This document shows positions 52,387-60,814 of a stretch of DNA of 64,000 nt, one piece after another. The DNA is from Hydrogenophaga sp. (GTDB lineage Bacteria > Pseudomonadota > Gammaproteobacteria > Burkholderiales > Burkholderiaceae_C). The stretch lies in NCBI RefSeq assembly GCF_030373225.1, contig NZ_JAUCZG010000003.1, forward strand, positions 1-64,000, read 5' to 3'. The notes beneath the pieces were generated by a model. That model was not told the DNA's origin, did not search any database, and was given only the letters and a program-made list of their open reading frames with translations. A program made the translations under genes and the position numbers. The first letter of the stretch is position 1, and every line of letters starts with the position of its first letter.

Positions 52387-52775
52387 CGAATGCTGCGGGT
52401 GAACGGGAACACCGAGGTCAGGCCCAGGATGTCGGTGACCAGCAGCACCAGGAACACGGTGAACAGGACACCCACCACGCCGGCACCGGCAGGTGCCTGG
52501 TCGACGCGGTCGGCCAGCTGGGCCACCTCCACGTCGGACATGGCCTGCACACGCTCGATGGCGGCATTGGCGTCGACGCCCTGGGCCTGCAGCGCGGTCT
52601 GCACGTCGGCGCGTGTGAAGAAGGCACTGACTTGCTCACGATCAGCGTCGCCGGCGGGGGTCACCATGGCTTGCTCGGTCGACACCATGGAGGCCTGGGC
52701 GGTCAGCGGCACACCGGCGAGAGCCATGCAGGGAATCAGGGCGGTGACAACGAGGCGCTTGAGGGTTTTCATCAT
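52383..52775 (-). CDS. PA2779-type small membrane protein
   Basis: A 130-residue protein with a signal peptide (RLVVTALIPCMALAGVPLTA, cleavage near QAS), a helical middle (REQVSAFFTRADVQTALQAQGVDAN and IERVQAMSDVEVAQLADRVD), and a C-terminal membrane helix (GVVGVLFTVFLVLLVTDILG). It corresponds to the PA2779 family, whose partner is the PA2778-type peptidase gene immediately downstream (4-bp overlap). The function is unknown. The DVEVAQLADRVDQAPAG stretch before the helix is the best-conserved part as I recall it. Confidence 0.85.
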   Translation of the reverse strand: MMKTLKRLVVTALIPCMALAGVPLTAQASMVSTEQAMVTPAGDADREQVSAFFTRADVQTALQAQGVDANAAIERVQAMSDVEVAQLADRVDQAPAGAGVVGVLFTVFLVLLVTDILGLTSVFPFTRSIR

Positions 52776-52959
52776 GATGGAGATCTCGTGTTTTGAAGGT
52801 CGGCAGCAGCGAAGGATTCACCACCTGGACACCATGGTCATGGCCCCTGCAGGGTGCGTCAACCAGCTTTACACCACGACACACAAGCACCTCCGCGAGC
52901 CACGCCTTGTGTGCGCCAGTGAACAGACAAGACCCGGCGGCGCCCCGTGTCCTTGCTGT

Positions 52960-53817
52960 TCAGTTCAACGCTCGCCGCAACTCCTGCACCCGCTGGGTGA
53001 TGGCCTCGCGGTCCATGGTGTCGTCGGAGTGTTCCACGTAGATTTCAAGGTCGTTCACCGCCAGCCGCGCATCGCCCATTTCGGCCCAGGCCAGTCCACG
53101 GTCGCGGTATTCGCTCCAGGCATCGGGCAACAGGATCAGCAGGCGATCAAGAACGGCAATGAGTCGCAGCCAGTCTTCCTGGGTGCGGTGGATTTCCTTG
53201 AGGTTGCGCAACAGCCGGGCCACGATCTCGCGCGGCGTGGCGGCCTGCAGGTACAAACCCACCGGCACATCGAAATCGTCCACGAGTCCGTTGCGCCGCT
53301 TGTAGGGCTCCAGGCGTTCGGAGAGATCCTCGCGGCTGAGCGACTGGCCGGAAAAAGGATCGATCACCACCTGCCCGTTCGGCAGGTTGACCTTCACCAT
53401 GAAATGGCCCGGAAAGTTCACACCCCGCGCCTTGAGCCCCAACCCCTGAGCCAGTTCCAGCCACAACACGGCCAGCGAGATCGGAATGCCGCGGCGCGTG
53501 CGCAGCACGGCATTGAGGTAACTGTTGTCGGGGTCGTAGTAGTTGTTGACGTTGCCGCCGAACCCCATGTCGCGAAAGAAGAACTGGTTGAGTGTTCGCA
53601 GCCGCTGCAAGGGTCCGGCGTCCGGGTTGCAGCGCCGCTTCACGCGCGAGAGCATCTGGTCGACATCGCCGAGCACCTGCTGGATGTCCAGGTCGGGGTA
53701 CTCGTCCTGGGCGATGGAAGCAGCCGCCTCGAACAGCGGAAACGCGTCCTCTTCCCCGACCAGGGCTGCAAAGTAGCCCAGTGGCGTGGGTGCAGAGAAT
53801 TCGTAAGCGGAGGTCAT
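52960..53817 (-). CDS. SirB1 family protein (transglutaminase-like with TPR)
   Basis: A 285-residue protein of the SirB1 family. The N-terminal two thirds form a transglutaminase-like domain (LNQFFFRDMGFGGNVNNYYD, SYLNAVLRTRRGIPISLAVLWLE, GVNFPGHFMVKV, VVIDPFSGQ); the C-terminal third is TPR-like (DAWSEYRDRGLAWAEMGDAR). The usual catalytic Cys is not evident, so it may not be an active enzyme. Cytoplasmic, function unknown; in E. coli the gene lies near prmC/kdsA. Here it sits 32 bp downstream of murJ on the same strand. The 184-bp gap to the PA2779-type gene downstream shows nothing notable. Confidence 0.88.
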   Translation of the reverse strand: MTSAYEFSAPTPLGYFAALVGEEDAFPLFEAAASIAQDEYPDLDIQQVLGDVDQMLSRVKRRCNPDAGPLQRLRTLNQFFFRDMGFGGNVNNYYDPDNSYLNAVLRTRRGIPISLAVLWLELAQGLGLKARGVNFPGHFMVKVNLPNGQVVIDPFSGQSLSREDLSERLEPYKRRNGLVDDFDVPVGLYLQAATPREIVARLLRNLKEIHRTQEDWLRLIAVLDRLLILLPDAWSEYRDRGLAWAEMGDARLAVNDLEIYVEHSDDTMDREAITQRVQELRRALN

Positions 53818-53849
53818 GGCAGTCAGGCGCGTGAATGCCGCAGGTTACG

Positions 53850-55409
53850 TCATTTTCGAACGAACTGGCGCAGGTTCAACCCGGCCACCAGCAGGGTAAG
53901 AAAATAGACCAAAACACCGCCCAGCACACACAGCGCCAGCAGGCCCACGCGCTGCAGTGCCTGACCCTCGAAACCGAGCCAGTTCACGCGGGCCGCGACC
54001 CACATGAGAAACACCGCCAGCAGCGCGCTGGCGGCCACCACCTGCAAACCGAAACGGGCCCAGCCGGGCGACGGCAGGTAGGCCTTGCGCCGCATCAGGC
54101 CGGCCAGCAGCAGCAAGGCATTGACCATGGCGCCGATGCCGATGGCCAGTGCCAGCCCGGCGTGGGCGAGATGCGGCACCAGCAGGTAGTTCAGCACCTG
54201 GGTGAGGATCAACACCCCGATGGCGATCTTGACCGGCGTGCGGATGTCCTGCCGCGCATAGAAGCCCGGCGCCAGCACCTTGATGGCGATCAGGCCGATC
54301 AGTCCGGCGCCATAGCCCATGAGGGCCGAGGCGGTGCGCTGGACGTCGGCCGCGGTGAAGGCCCCGTAGTGGTAGAGCACCGCCACCAGCGGCTGGGCAA
54401 ACGTGAGCAGGGCCACCGCGCAAGGCACGGCCAGCAGCACCACCAGGCGCAATCCCCAGTCGAGCAGGCCGCTGTAACGCGCTGCGTCGTCGGCGGCCTT
54501 GGCCGCAGCCAGTTGCGGCAACAGCACCACGCCCAGCGCCACACCCAGCATCGCGGTGGGGAACTCCATCAGGCGGTCGGCATAGGTGAGCCAGCTCACG
54601 CTGCCGGTGGCGAGATGCGAGGCAATCTGCGTGTTGATCAGCAGGGAAATCTGCGCCACGCTCACGCCCAGCAGCGCGGGCAGCATCAGCGTGGTCACGC
54701 GGCGCGTGCCCGGATGGGCCCAGGCCCTGCGCAGACCCGACCAGCGCAGGCTCACGCGCGGCAGCATGCCGAGCCGGCGCAACACCGGGAGCTGGATGCC
54801 CAACTGCATGGCGCCGCCCAGCAAGACGCCGCCGGCCATGGCGAAGATCGGCTCGATGCCCAGGGTGGCGAACCACGGCGCACCCCACCAGGCGGCGGCG
54901 ATCATGGCCACGTTGAGCAAGACCGGCGTGGCCGCCGGCACCGCGAAACGCTTCCAGGTGTTCAGGATGCCGGCCGACAGCGCCACAAACGACATGAAGG
55001 CGATGTAGGGAAACATCCAGCGTGTCATGAAGACGGCGGCGTTGAAGCCCTCTTCATTCAGACCGCTGGCCATGGCCCAGACCAGCACCGGCGCGCCCAG
55101 CACGCCGAGCACACAGGTGAGCGTGAGCGCCCAGGCCAGCACCGTGGCGATCTGGTTGACCATCTGCCGGGTGGCCTCATCGCCCTCCTTTTCCCGCTCG
55201 CCGGCCAGCACGGGCACGAACGCCTGGCTGAACGCGCCCTCGGCGAACAGGCGGCGCAGCAGGTTGGGAATGCGGAAGGCGACGTTGAACGCATCGGTGA
55301 GCGCGCTGGCGCCAAACGTTGCCGCCATGAGCAACTCGCGCACCAGGCCCGTGATGCGCGAAGCCAGGGTGAGGACGGAGACGAGGGAGGCGGACTTGAA
55401 CAGGGTCAC
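53850..55409 (-). CDS. murJ: Lipid II flippase MurJ
   Basis: A 519-residue integral membrane protein of the MviN/MurJ family, which flips the peptidoglycan precursor lipid II across the inner membrane. The sequence begins TLFKSASLVSVLTLASRITG and continues RELLMAATFGASALTDAF and RIPNLLRRLFAEGAFSQAFVPV, the most conserved parts, followed by about fourteen hydrophobic segments. I took the start as GTG at 55409 (read as Met, then TLFKSA); the open frame reaches further upstream only across the rpsT promoter region and antisense to rpsT. It is divergent from rpsT, a very common arrangement in betaproteobacteria. Confidence 0.95.
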   Translation of the reverse strand: MTLFKSASLVSVLTLASRITGLVRELLMAATFGASALTDAFNVAFRIPNLLRRLFAEGAFSQAFVPVLAGEREKEGDEATRQMVNQIATVLAWALTLTCVLGVLGAPVLVWAMASGLNEEGFNAAVFMTRWMFPYIAFMSFVALSAGILNTWKRFAVPAATPVLLNVAMIAAAWWGAPWFATLGIEPIFAMAGGVLLGGAMQLGIQLPVLRRLGMLPRVSLRWSGLRRAWAHPGTRRVTTLMLPALLGVSVAQISLLINTQIASHLATGSVSWLTYADRLMEFPTAMLGVALGVVLLPQLAAAKAADDAARYSGLLDWGLRLVVLLAVPCAVALLTFAQPLVAVLYHYGAFTAADVQRTASALMGYGAGLIGLIAIKVLAPGFYARQDIRTPVKIAIGVLILTQVLNYLLVPHLAHAGLALAIGIGAMVNALLLLAGLMRRKAYLPSPGWARFGLQVVAASALLAVFLMWVAARVNWLGFEGQALQRVGLLALCVLGGVLVYFLTLLVAGLNLRQFVRK

Positions 55410-55452
55410 GGCGCGAGTGTAACGATGCGCTGCCCGTCGCTTGCCGAGCGCC

Positions 55453-55480
55453 TTGCCGGCAGGGCGGTCCATGCTAAAAT
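55453..55480 (+). promoter_or_regulatory. Sigma-70 promoter of rpsT
   Basis: TTGCCG (55453-55458), 16-bp spacer, TAAAAT (55475-55480). The start codon is 46 bp further, with GAAGGAA as ribosome site. Confidence 0.6.
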
Positions 55481-55526
55481 TGCGGGCTTTGCTGGCATCA
55501 TCCCCAAACATTGAAGGAATCACACC

Positions 55527-55826
55527 ATGGCAACCAAGCCGAAGAAAAAGAACCCCCGTCTGGCGTCTGGCCGCAAGCGCGTGCGCCAGGACGTCAAGAT
55601 CAATGCAGCCAACACCTCGCTGCGCTCGAAGTACCGCACCGCCGTGAAGAACGTCGAAAAGGCTGTTCTGGCCGGTGACAAGGACAAGGCGACCGAGTTG
55701 TTCGCCAAGATGCAGAAAGTGGTGGACATCGTTGCCGACAAGGGCATCTTCCACAAGAACAAGGCCGCTCGCGACAAGAGCCGCCTGTCGACCAAAGTCA
55801 AGGGCCTCGCAGCAGCCGCTGCCTGA
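55527..55826 (+). CDS. rpsT: 30S ribosomal protein S20
   Basis: A 99-residue basic helical protein of the small ribosomal subunit. The sequence [20 protein letters not shown], then [20 protein letters not shown] and [20 protein letters not shown], is typical of S20 in this group; the length is slightly longer than the E. coli protein (87). It binds 16S rRNA early in assembly. Ribosome site GAAGGAA precedes the ATG. A strong terminator follows the gene. Confidence 0.97.
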   Translation: MATKPKKKNPRLASGRKRVRQDVKINAANTSLRSKYRTAVKNVEKAVLAGDKDKATELFAKMQKVVDIVADKGIFHKNKAARDKSRLSTKVKGLAAAAA

Positions 55827-55904
55827 AACCCACCGGTCTGGCCCCGCCAGACCACCAGCCCGGGCCCATCCAGGCCTGCCGTTTGAAACGGGTGCGCTGC
55901 CAGC

Positions 55905-55943
55905 AAAAGCAAAAAAGCCGTCTCACGACGGCTTTTTTGCTTT
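55905..55943. terminator. Bidirectional rho-independent terminator
   Basis: AAAGCAAAAAAGCCGTC, loop TCAC, GACGGCTTTTTTGCTTT. The long A and T tracts on both sides of the GC stem end transcription from rpsT (plus) and from the DUF3579 gene (minus). Confidence 0.93.
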
Positions 55944-55981
55944 CAGCGAAGAGACCGGCACAAGGCGCCGCCCGGGCGGCC

Positions 55982-56290
55982 TCATTGGTCCGGCAAAAGG
56001 CAGGCCTCGACCACCTGCAAATCGTTGTCGCGCGCGAAGTTCATGCAGAAGTCCCAGGCCATGGGTTCGGCCTCGCGCAGGTCCACGTGGACCACGACGC
56101 ACTTGATGCCGTTGATGGTGTTGGGCACGCACCAGGGGGAGTAACTCAGGTGGCTGCCGGGCTGGGCACCGCCCGGGCGAAACGGGCTCATCACGCCGGC
56201 CAGACGCTCTGCCCAGTCGCTGGGTCGAAAGGTGCGGCCGTTCTGGGTGACGCCCTGAATGAAGACTTGTTTGGCTGTGGGTGAAACCAT
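55982..56290 (-). CDS. DUF3579 domain-containing protein
   Basis: A 102-residue cytoplasmic protein of the DUF3579 family, known mostly from beta- and some gammaproteobacteria. Landmarks: QVFIQGVTQNGRTFRPSDWAERL, SYSPWCVPNTINGIKCVVV and WDFCMNFARDNDLQV. No catalytic motif is recognised; small size and the conserved Trp and Cys residues suggest a ligand- or partner-binding role. It is transcribed alone, between the rpsT terminator and the 277-bp region divergent from argD, which contains a 12-bp AT-rich palindrome. Confidence 0.85.
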   Translation of the reverse strand: MVSPTAKQVFIQGVTQNGRTFRPSDWAERLAGVMSPFRPGGAQPGSHLSYSPWCVPNTINGIKCVVVHVDLREAEPMAWDFCMNFARDNDLQVVEACLLPDQ

Positions 56291-56380
56291 CGGGGAGAGC
56301 CTTCGGATGGAGGGCCTTGCAGGGGAGAAAACCGCCTCGGGAACGAGGATCGCTCGCCCATGGAAGCCTTGGGTATTCTA

Positions 56381-56392
56381 TCTTATATAAGA
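56381..56392. promoter_or_regulatory. 12-bp AT-rich palindrome in DUF3579/argD gap
   Basis: TCTTATATAAGA, perfectly palindromic in an otherwise GC-rich 277-bp divergent region. It has the look of an operator. I could not identify its regulator; ArgR boxes look different. The remainder of the gap shows only a possible argD -10 (TAAAAT, 56486-56491) with no clear -35. Confidence 0.45.
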
Positions 56393-56567
56393 CTTGAAGC
56401 GAGGGATTACCCGGGGGCCCGGCCGCGGGTCGGCGTGCATCTCAGCGATGACCAACAAGCAATGATGATGCCCGCCCGCTGCGCCTAAAATCGCGCTTCG
56501 TCGGCTCAACCTGCGTTGAGCCGCTTTCTTTTTGGCCCACCAGCGCCCCACTTTCCCGGAGCCACCC

Positions 56568-57779
56568 ATGAACGCCGCCCTCCACCCCGCCACCTCGCCC
56601 CACGTGATGAACACCTACGGCCGCCTGCCGATCGCGATGTCGCACGGCAAGGGGGTGCGCGTGTGGGATGTGAACGGCAAGGAGTACATCGACGCGCTGG
56701 CCGGCATCGCCGTCAACACCCTGGGCCATGGCCATCCCAAGCTGGTGCCTGCCTTGCAGGACCAGGTGGCCAAAATGATCCACTGCTGCAACTACTACCA
56801 CGTGCCCGACCAGGAACGCCTGGCACAGATGCTGGTGGAGCGCTCGGGGCTGACCAACGTGTTCTTCTGCAGCACCGGGCTCGAAGCCAACGAGGCGGCG
56901 CTGAAGCTGGCCCGCAAGTACGGCCACGACAAGGGTATCGAGCGCCCGGAAATCGTGGTCTACGAGAAGGCCTTCCATGGCCGCAGCATTGCCACGCTCT
57001 CGGCCACCGGCAACCCCAAGGTGCAGGCGGGTTTCGGTCCGCTGGTGGAGGGTTTCATCCGCGTGCCGGCCAACGACATCGAGGCGCTCAAGAAGGCCAC
57101 CGTGGGCAACCCCAACGTGGTGGCCGTGTTCTTCGAAACCATCCAGGGCGAAGGCGGCGTGAACCCGATGCGGGCGCAGTACCTGAAAGACGTGCGAGCC
57201 CTCTGTGACGCGCAAGACTGGCTGCTCATGATCGACGAGGTGCAGTGCGGCATGGGCCGCACCGGCAAGTGGTTTGCCCACCAGTGGGCGGGCATCCTGC
57301 CCGACGTGATGCCACTGGCCAAGGGTCTGGGCTCCGGCGTGCCGATCGGCGCGGTGGTGGCCGGCCCGAAAGCCGCCCACATCTTCCAGCCTGGCAACCA
57401 CGGCACCACCTTCGGCGGCAACCCGCTGGCCATGCGCGCCGGGGTGGAAACCATCCGCATCATGGAAGAAGACGGCCTGCTGGCCAACGCCGAGCGCGTG
57501 GGTGCCCACATGCACGACGCGCTGGTGGCAAGCCTGGGCGGCCACCCCGGCCTGAAAGAGATCCGCGGCCAGGGCCTGATGATCGGCGTGGAACTCACGC
57601 GACCCTGCGGCGCCCTCACCCAGCGCGCCGCCGATGCCGGCCTGCTGATCAGCGTCACGGCCGACAGCGTGATCCGCCTGGTGCCGCCGCTGATCATGAC
57701 CATCGCCGAGGCCGACGAGGTGCTCGCCATCCTGCTGCCGCTGATCCACGCTTTCTTCAAGGAGCAGAGCCCGACATGA
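56568..57779 (+). CDS. argD: Acetylornithine aminotransferase
   Basis: A 403-residue class III PLP-dependent aminotransferase. The family sequence NTYGRLPIAMSHGKGVRVWD, FFCSTGLEANEAALKLARKY, FETIQGEGGVNP, MIDEVQCGMGRTGKW, and the PLP-lysine region VMPLAKGLGSGVPIGAVV is present. With argF directly behind it, it is most likely N-acetylornithine transaminase for arginine synthesis (it may also act on succinyldiaminopimelate). I chose the ATG at 56568; an upstream in-frame Met at 56532 lacks a good ribosome site. Its stop overlaps the argF start by 4 bp. Confidence 0.94.
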   Translation: MNAALHPATSPHVMNTYGRLPIAMSHGKGVRVWDVNGKEYIDALAGIAVNTLGHGHPKLVPALQDQVAKMIHCCNYYHVPDQERLAQMLVERSGLTNVFFCSTGLEANEAALKLARKYGHDKGIERPEIVVYEKAFHGRSIATLSATGNPKVQAGFGPLVEGFIRVPANDIEALKKATVGNPNVVAVFFETIQGEGGVNPMRAQYLKDVRALCDAQDWLLMIDEVQCGMGRTGKWFAHQWAGILPDVMPLAKGLGSGVPIGAVVAGPKAAHIFQPGNHGTTFGGNPLAMRAGVETIRIMEEDGLLANAERVGAHMHDALVASLGGHPGLKEIRGQGLMIGVELTRPCGALTQRAADAGLLISVTADSVIRLVPPLIMTIAEADEVLAILLPLIHAFFKEQSPT

Positions 57780-58723
57780 CGATCCGCCACTACCTGCAGT
57801 TCAAGGACCTGAGCGCGGACGAGTGCGCCCATGTCCTCGAGCGCGCGGCCCACATCAAGAAGAAGTTCAAGGCCGTCGAAAAGTACCAGCCCTTCGCCGA
57901 CCCCGACCGCACGCTGGCCATGATCTTCGAGAAGGCCAGCACGCGCACCCGCGTGAGCTTCGAGGCCGGCATGTACCAGATGGGCGGCTCGGTCGTGCAC
58001 CTGACCACCGGCGACAGCCAACTCGGCCGGGCCGAGCCGATCGAAGACAGCGCCAAGGTGATCAGCCGCATGGTCGACCTGGTGATGATCCGCACCTTCG
58101 AGCACAGCAAGATCGAGGCGTTTGCCGCGCACTCCCGAGTGCCGGTGATCAACGGCCTGACCAACGAGTTCCATCCCTGCCAGATCCTGGCCGACCTGTT
58201 CACGCTGGCGGAATACCGCCCGGCGTCCAGCGGCAAACCACTCGATGCCTTCAAGGGCAAGGTGGTGGCCTGGGTGGGTGACGGCAACAACATGGCCAAC
58301 ACCTGGCTGCAGGCGGCCGAGCTGCTGGGCTTCACCGTGCACGTGAGCACGCCCGGCGGCTACGAGGTCGACCCGGTGCTCGCCGGCATCAGCAACCGCG
58401 ACTGCTACAAGGTCTTCAAGGACCCGCGCGAAGCCTGTGCGGGCGCCGACCTGGTCACCACCGATGTGTGGACCAGCATGGGCTTCGAGTCCGAGAACGA
58501 GGTGCGCCGTGAAGCCTTCAAACGCTGGTGCGTCGACGAGGACATGATGCGCCAGGCCAGGCCCGATGCGCTCTTCATGCACTGCCTGCCGGCCCACCGT
58601 GGCGAAGAGGTCAGCGCCGAGGTGATCGATGGCCCGCAGTCGGTGGTGTGGGACGAAGCCGAGAACCGCATGCATGCCCAGAAAGCGCTGATGGAATTCC
58701 TGCTGCTGGGCCGACTGGCCTGA
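57776..58723 (+). CDS. argF: Ornithine carbamoyltransferase
   Basis: A 315-residue anabolic ornithine transcarbamylase, which makes citrulline from ornithine and carbamoyl phosphate. The carbamoyl-phosphate site FEKASTRTRVSFEAGMYQMG, the FHPCQILADLFTLAEY motif, DGNNMANTWLQAAELLGF, the ornithine loop (TTDVWTSMGFE) and MHCLPAHRGEEVSAEV are all present. Normal length. Both ends overlap neighbouring genes (ATGA with argD, TGATG with the methyltransferase), so the four genes form a coupled operon. Confidence 0.97.
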   Translation: MTIRHYLQFKDLSADECAHVLERAAHIKKKFKAVEKYQPFADPDRTLAMIFEKASTRTRVSFEAGMYQMGGSVVHLTTGDSQLGRAEPIEDSAKVISRMVDLVMIRTFEHSKIEAFAAHSRVPVINGLTNEFHPCQILADLFTLAEYRPASSGKPLDAFKGKVVAWVGDGNNMANTWLQAAELLGFTVHVSTPGGYEVDPVLAGISNRDCYKVFKDPREACAGADLVTTDVWTSMGFESENEVRREAFKRWCVDEDMMRQARPDALFMHCLPAHRGEEVSAEVIDGPQSVVWDEAENRMHAQKALMEFLLLGRLA

Positions 58724-59658
58724 TGCAGGCCCTGCTCGACGCGATCGCGCTGATCGAACCCGGCAGCGACGCGCGCCGTGTCTTCCATGGCCGCGGCGGC
58801 CTGCACCCGGGCTGCGAGCAGTGGACGCTGGACGCGTTCCCCCCGGTCTGGCTGCTCACCAGCTTCCAGCCGGTGCCCGAGGAAACGCTCGCCGTGATCC
58901 ACACGGCGCTGGCCGCCCGATGGGACGTGATCGCGCCGGGCGAGCCGCTCAACTGGGTGTTCCAGTGCCGGGGCGAAGGCCAGGCCGACACCCGCCTGAT
59001 GGCCGGCAACACACCCGACCCCCATGTGGTGACCGAGCATGGCGCGCGTTACCTGGTGCACCTGCTCAAGGGACAGAACCACGGCCTGTTTCTCGACATG
59101 GCCGAAGGCCGCCGGTGGGTGCGCGCGCACGCCGCCGGGCAGAAGGTGCTCAACCTGTTCGCCTACACCTGTGCCTTCTCGGTCGTGGCGCTGCAAGGCG
59201 GTGCGAAGCAGGTGGTCAACGTGGACATGAGCGCGGGCGCCATGGCCATCGGTCAGCAGAACCATCCGCTGAATGCACTGAAGGAAGGTGCGAGTTTCCT
59301 GGTGCACGACATCTTCAAGACCTGGGGCAAGATCACACGCGGTGGTCCCTACGGCCTCGTGATCGTCGATCCGCCGAGCCACCAGAAAGGCAGCTTCGTG
59401 GCCAGCCACGACTACATCAAGCTCATCCGCCGCCTGCCCGACCTGCTGCGCCCGGAAGGCCGCGTGCTGCTGTGCCTGAACGCCCCGCAGCTCAGCCCGG
59501 CCTTTCTGATGGACCAGATGCAGGCGGCGGCGCCCGAGCTGGTGTTCGAGGAGCGCCTGGCGAACCCGGCGGTGTTCGCCGATGTCTCGCAAGACCGATC
59601 GCTCAAGGTGCTGGTGTACCGGGCACCTGCGGTGGTGAGGGCCGGCGCAGCGTCATGA
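58723..59658 (+). CDS. Class I SAM-dependent methyltransferase (RlmI/RlmK-like)
   Basis: A 311-residue Rossmann-fold methyltransferase. The SAM-binding motif VLNLFAYTCAFSVVALQGGA, acidic loop NVDMS, and DPPSHQKGSF (motif IV) fit the RlmI/RlmK rRNA cytosine-methyltransferase group (PF10672-type). The N-terminal ~110 residues form a separate small domain (GRGGLHPGCEQWTLDAFPP), not the PUA domain seen in RlmI. The RNA or protein target is not known. It overlaps argF by 1 bp and the next gene by 4 bp. Confidence 0.88.
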   Translation: MQALLDAIALIEPGSDARRVFHGRGGLHPGCEQWTLDAFPPVWLLTSFQPVPEETLAVIHTALAARWDVIAPGEPLNWVFQCRGEGQADTRLMAGNTPDPHVVTEHGARYLVHLLKGQNHGLFLDMAEGRRWVRAHAAGQKVLNLFAYTCAFSVVALQGGAKQVVNVDMSAGAMAIGQQNHPLNALKEGASFLVHDIFKTWGKITRGGPYGLVIVDPPSHQKGSFVASHDYIKLIRRLPDLLRPEGRVLLCLNAPQLSPAFLMDQMQAAAPELVFEERLANPAVFADVSQDRSLKVLVYRAPAVVRAGAAS

Positions 59659-59969
59659 GCGCCTGCACTTCGTGTGGCGCCTGCTGCGCCTGCTTCCGTG
59701 TCGACTTCTCGGTCCATGAGACGCAGGACATGGGCGGCAGCGTGCCGGCGGGGCTGGCGGTGGAGGTCACCGACCACACGGCGCGCATGCGTGGCACCGA
59801 CCATTCGCCACCGCGCTGCGCCGCCCTCACCGGCCGGGTGGGCGACAGAACAGCCTGCGGCATTTACGAGTGGCGCCCCTCGCCGTGCCGCGAGTTCGAA
59901 GAAGGCAGCGACGCCTGCACCCGCGCGCGCCAGCGCCATGGTTTGCCGCCGGTCGCCGGCGCAGACTGA
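59655..59969 (+). CDS. YkgJ family cysteine-cluster protein
   Basis: A 104-residue small protein of the YkgJ / CxxCxxCC family. The cluster SACTSCGACCACFRVDFS at the N-terminus, a central PPRCAALTG and the C-terminal ACGIYEWRPSPCREFEEGS supply the spaced Cys residues, expected to bind zinc or an iron-sulfur cluster. The function is unknown. It is the last gene of the arg operon, overlapping the methyltransferase gene by 4 bp. No terminator was seen in the 92 bp before kynB. Confidence 0.88.
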   Translation: MSACTSCGACCACFRVDFSVHETQDMGGSVPAGLAVEVTDHTARMRGTDHSPPRCAALTGRVGDRTACGIYEWRPSPCREFEEGSDACTRARQRHGLPPVAGAD

Positions 59970-60061
59970 ACCCGCATTTACTTGAGACCTCAACTGTTTT
60001 CGAGGCCTGTTGGGATTAACCGACACCACGCCTTTTTCGCGGGTGCTAACTTCACCGCACC

Positions 60062-60688
60062 ATGAAAAAACGTTGGGACATCTCCCCACCCGTGCACGCC
60101 GGCGCTCCGGTCTTTCCAGGCGACACCGCCTACTCACAGCACTGGGCCGCCACCATCGGACCGGGCTGCCCGGTCAACGTGAGCGCCATCACGCTGTCAC
60201 CGCACGTGGGTGCGCACGCCGACGCGCCGCTGCATTACGACGCCCACGGCGCGGCCATCGGCGAAGTCTCTCTGGAACCCTTCCTGGGGCCCTGCCGCGT
60301 GATCCACGCCATCGGCTGCGGGCCACTGGTGCGGCCGGAACACCTCGCCCATGCGATGGCCGATCTGCCCGAGCGGGTGCTGGTGCGTGTGTACGAACGA
60401 CAGCCGCAGCACGCCTTCGACAACGACCTGCCCGCCTTCGCGCCTGAAACGGTGGAGCAACTCGCCGACCTCGGCGTGCTGTTGATCGGCATCGACAGCG
60501 CCAGCATCGACCCGGCCAGCAGCAAGACGCTGGACAGCCACCAGGCCATTCGCCGGCGCGGTCTGCGGGTGCTGGAAAACCTGCTGCTCGACGACGTCTC
60601 CGAAGGCGACTACGAGCTGATTGCCCTGCCCCTGAAACTCACCACCGCCGACGCCAGCCCCGTGCGCGCCATCCTGCGGGAACTCTGA
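60062..60688 (+). CDS. kynB: Arylformamidase (kynurenine formamidase)
   Basis: A 208-residue metal-dependent cyclase-family hydrolase that releases formate from N-formylkynurenine, the second step of tryptophan breakdown. Family motifs: DISPPVHAGAPVFPGD, the metal-binding HVGAHADAPLHYD, and LLIGIDSASIDPASSKTLDS. Normal length for KynB. With kynU and kynA behind it on the same strand, the pathway role is clear. Gaps of 126 and 83 bp separate the three genes, each holding a REP-like palindrome. Confidence 0.95.
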   Translation: MKKRWDISPPVHAGAPVFPGDTAYSQHWAATIGPGCPVNVSAITLSPHVGAHADAPLHYDAHGAAIGEVSLEPFLGPCRVIHAIGCGPLVRPEHLAHAMADLPERVLVRVYERQPQHAFDNDLPAFAPETVEQLADLGVLLIGIDSASIDPASSKTLDSHQAIRRRGLRVLENLLLDDVSEGDYELIALPLKLTTADASPVRAILREL

Positions 60689-60710
60689 ATCCGAGGCGTT
60701 CTTCACCCAT

Positions 60711-60729
60711 CACCATTCGGGCTGAACCC
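60711..60729. repeat. Partial REP-like copy
   Basis: CACCATTCGGGCTGAACCC resembles the left arm of the element that begins 24 bp later (ACCGTTCGGGCTGAGCC). It is an isolated half. Confidence 0.5.
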
Positions 60730-60734
60730 ACCAC

Positions 60735-60803
60735 CGTTCGGGCTGAGCCTGTCGAAGCCCCCTCCCAATCAACTCGCCCCCTTCGACAGGCTCAGGGCGA
60801 ACG
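60735..60803. repeat. REP-like palindrome upstream of kynU
   Basis: CGTTCGGGCTGAGCCTGTCG at 60735-60754 pairs with the complementary arm (CTTCGACAGGCTCAGGGCGA at 60781-60800, then ACG). Loop of about 20 bases. I recall TTCGGGCTGAGCCTGTCGAAG as a widespread dispersed palindrome in Comamonadaceae. It lies 12 bp before the kynU start codon and would form a strong hairpin in the mRNA. Confidence 0.8.
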
Positions 60804-60814
60804 GATACACCACC

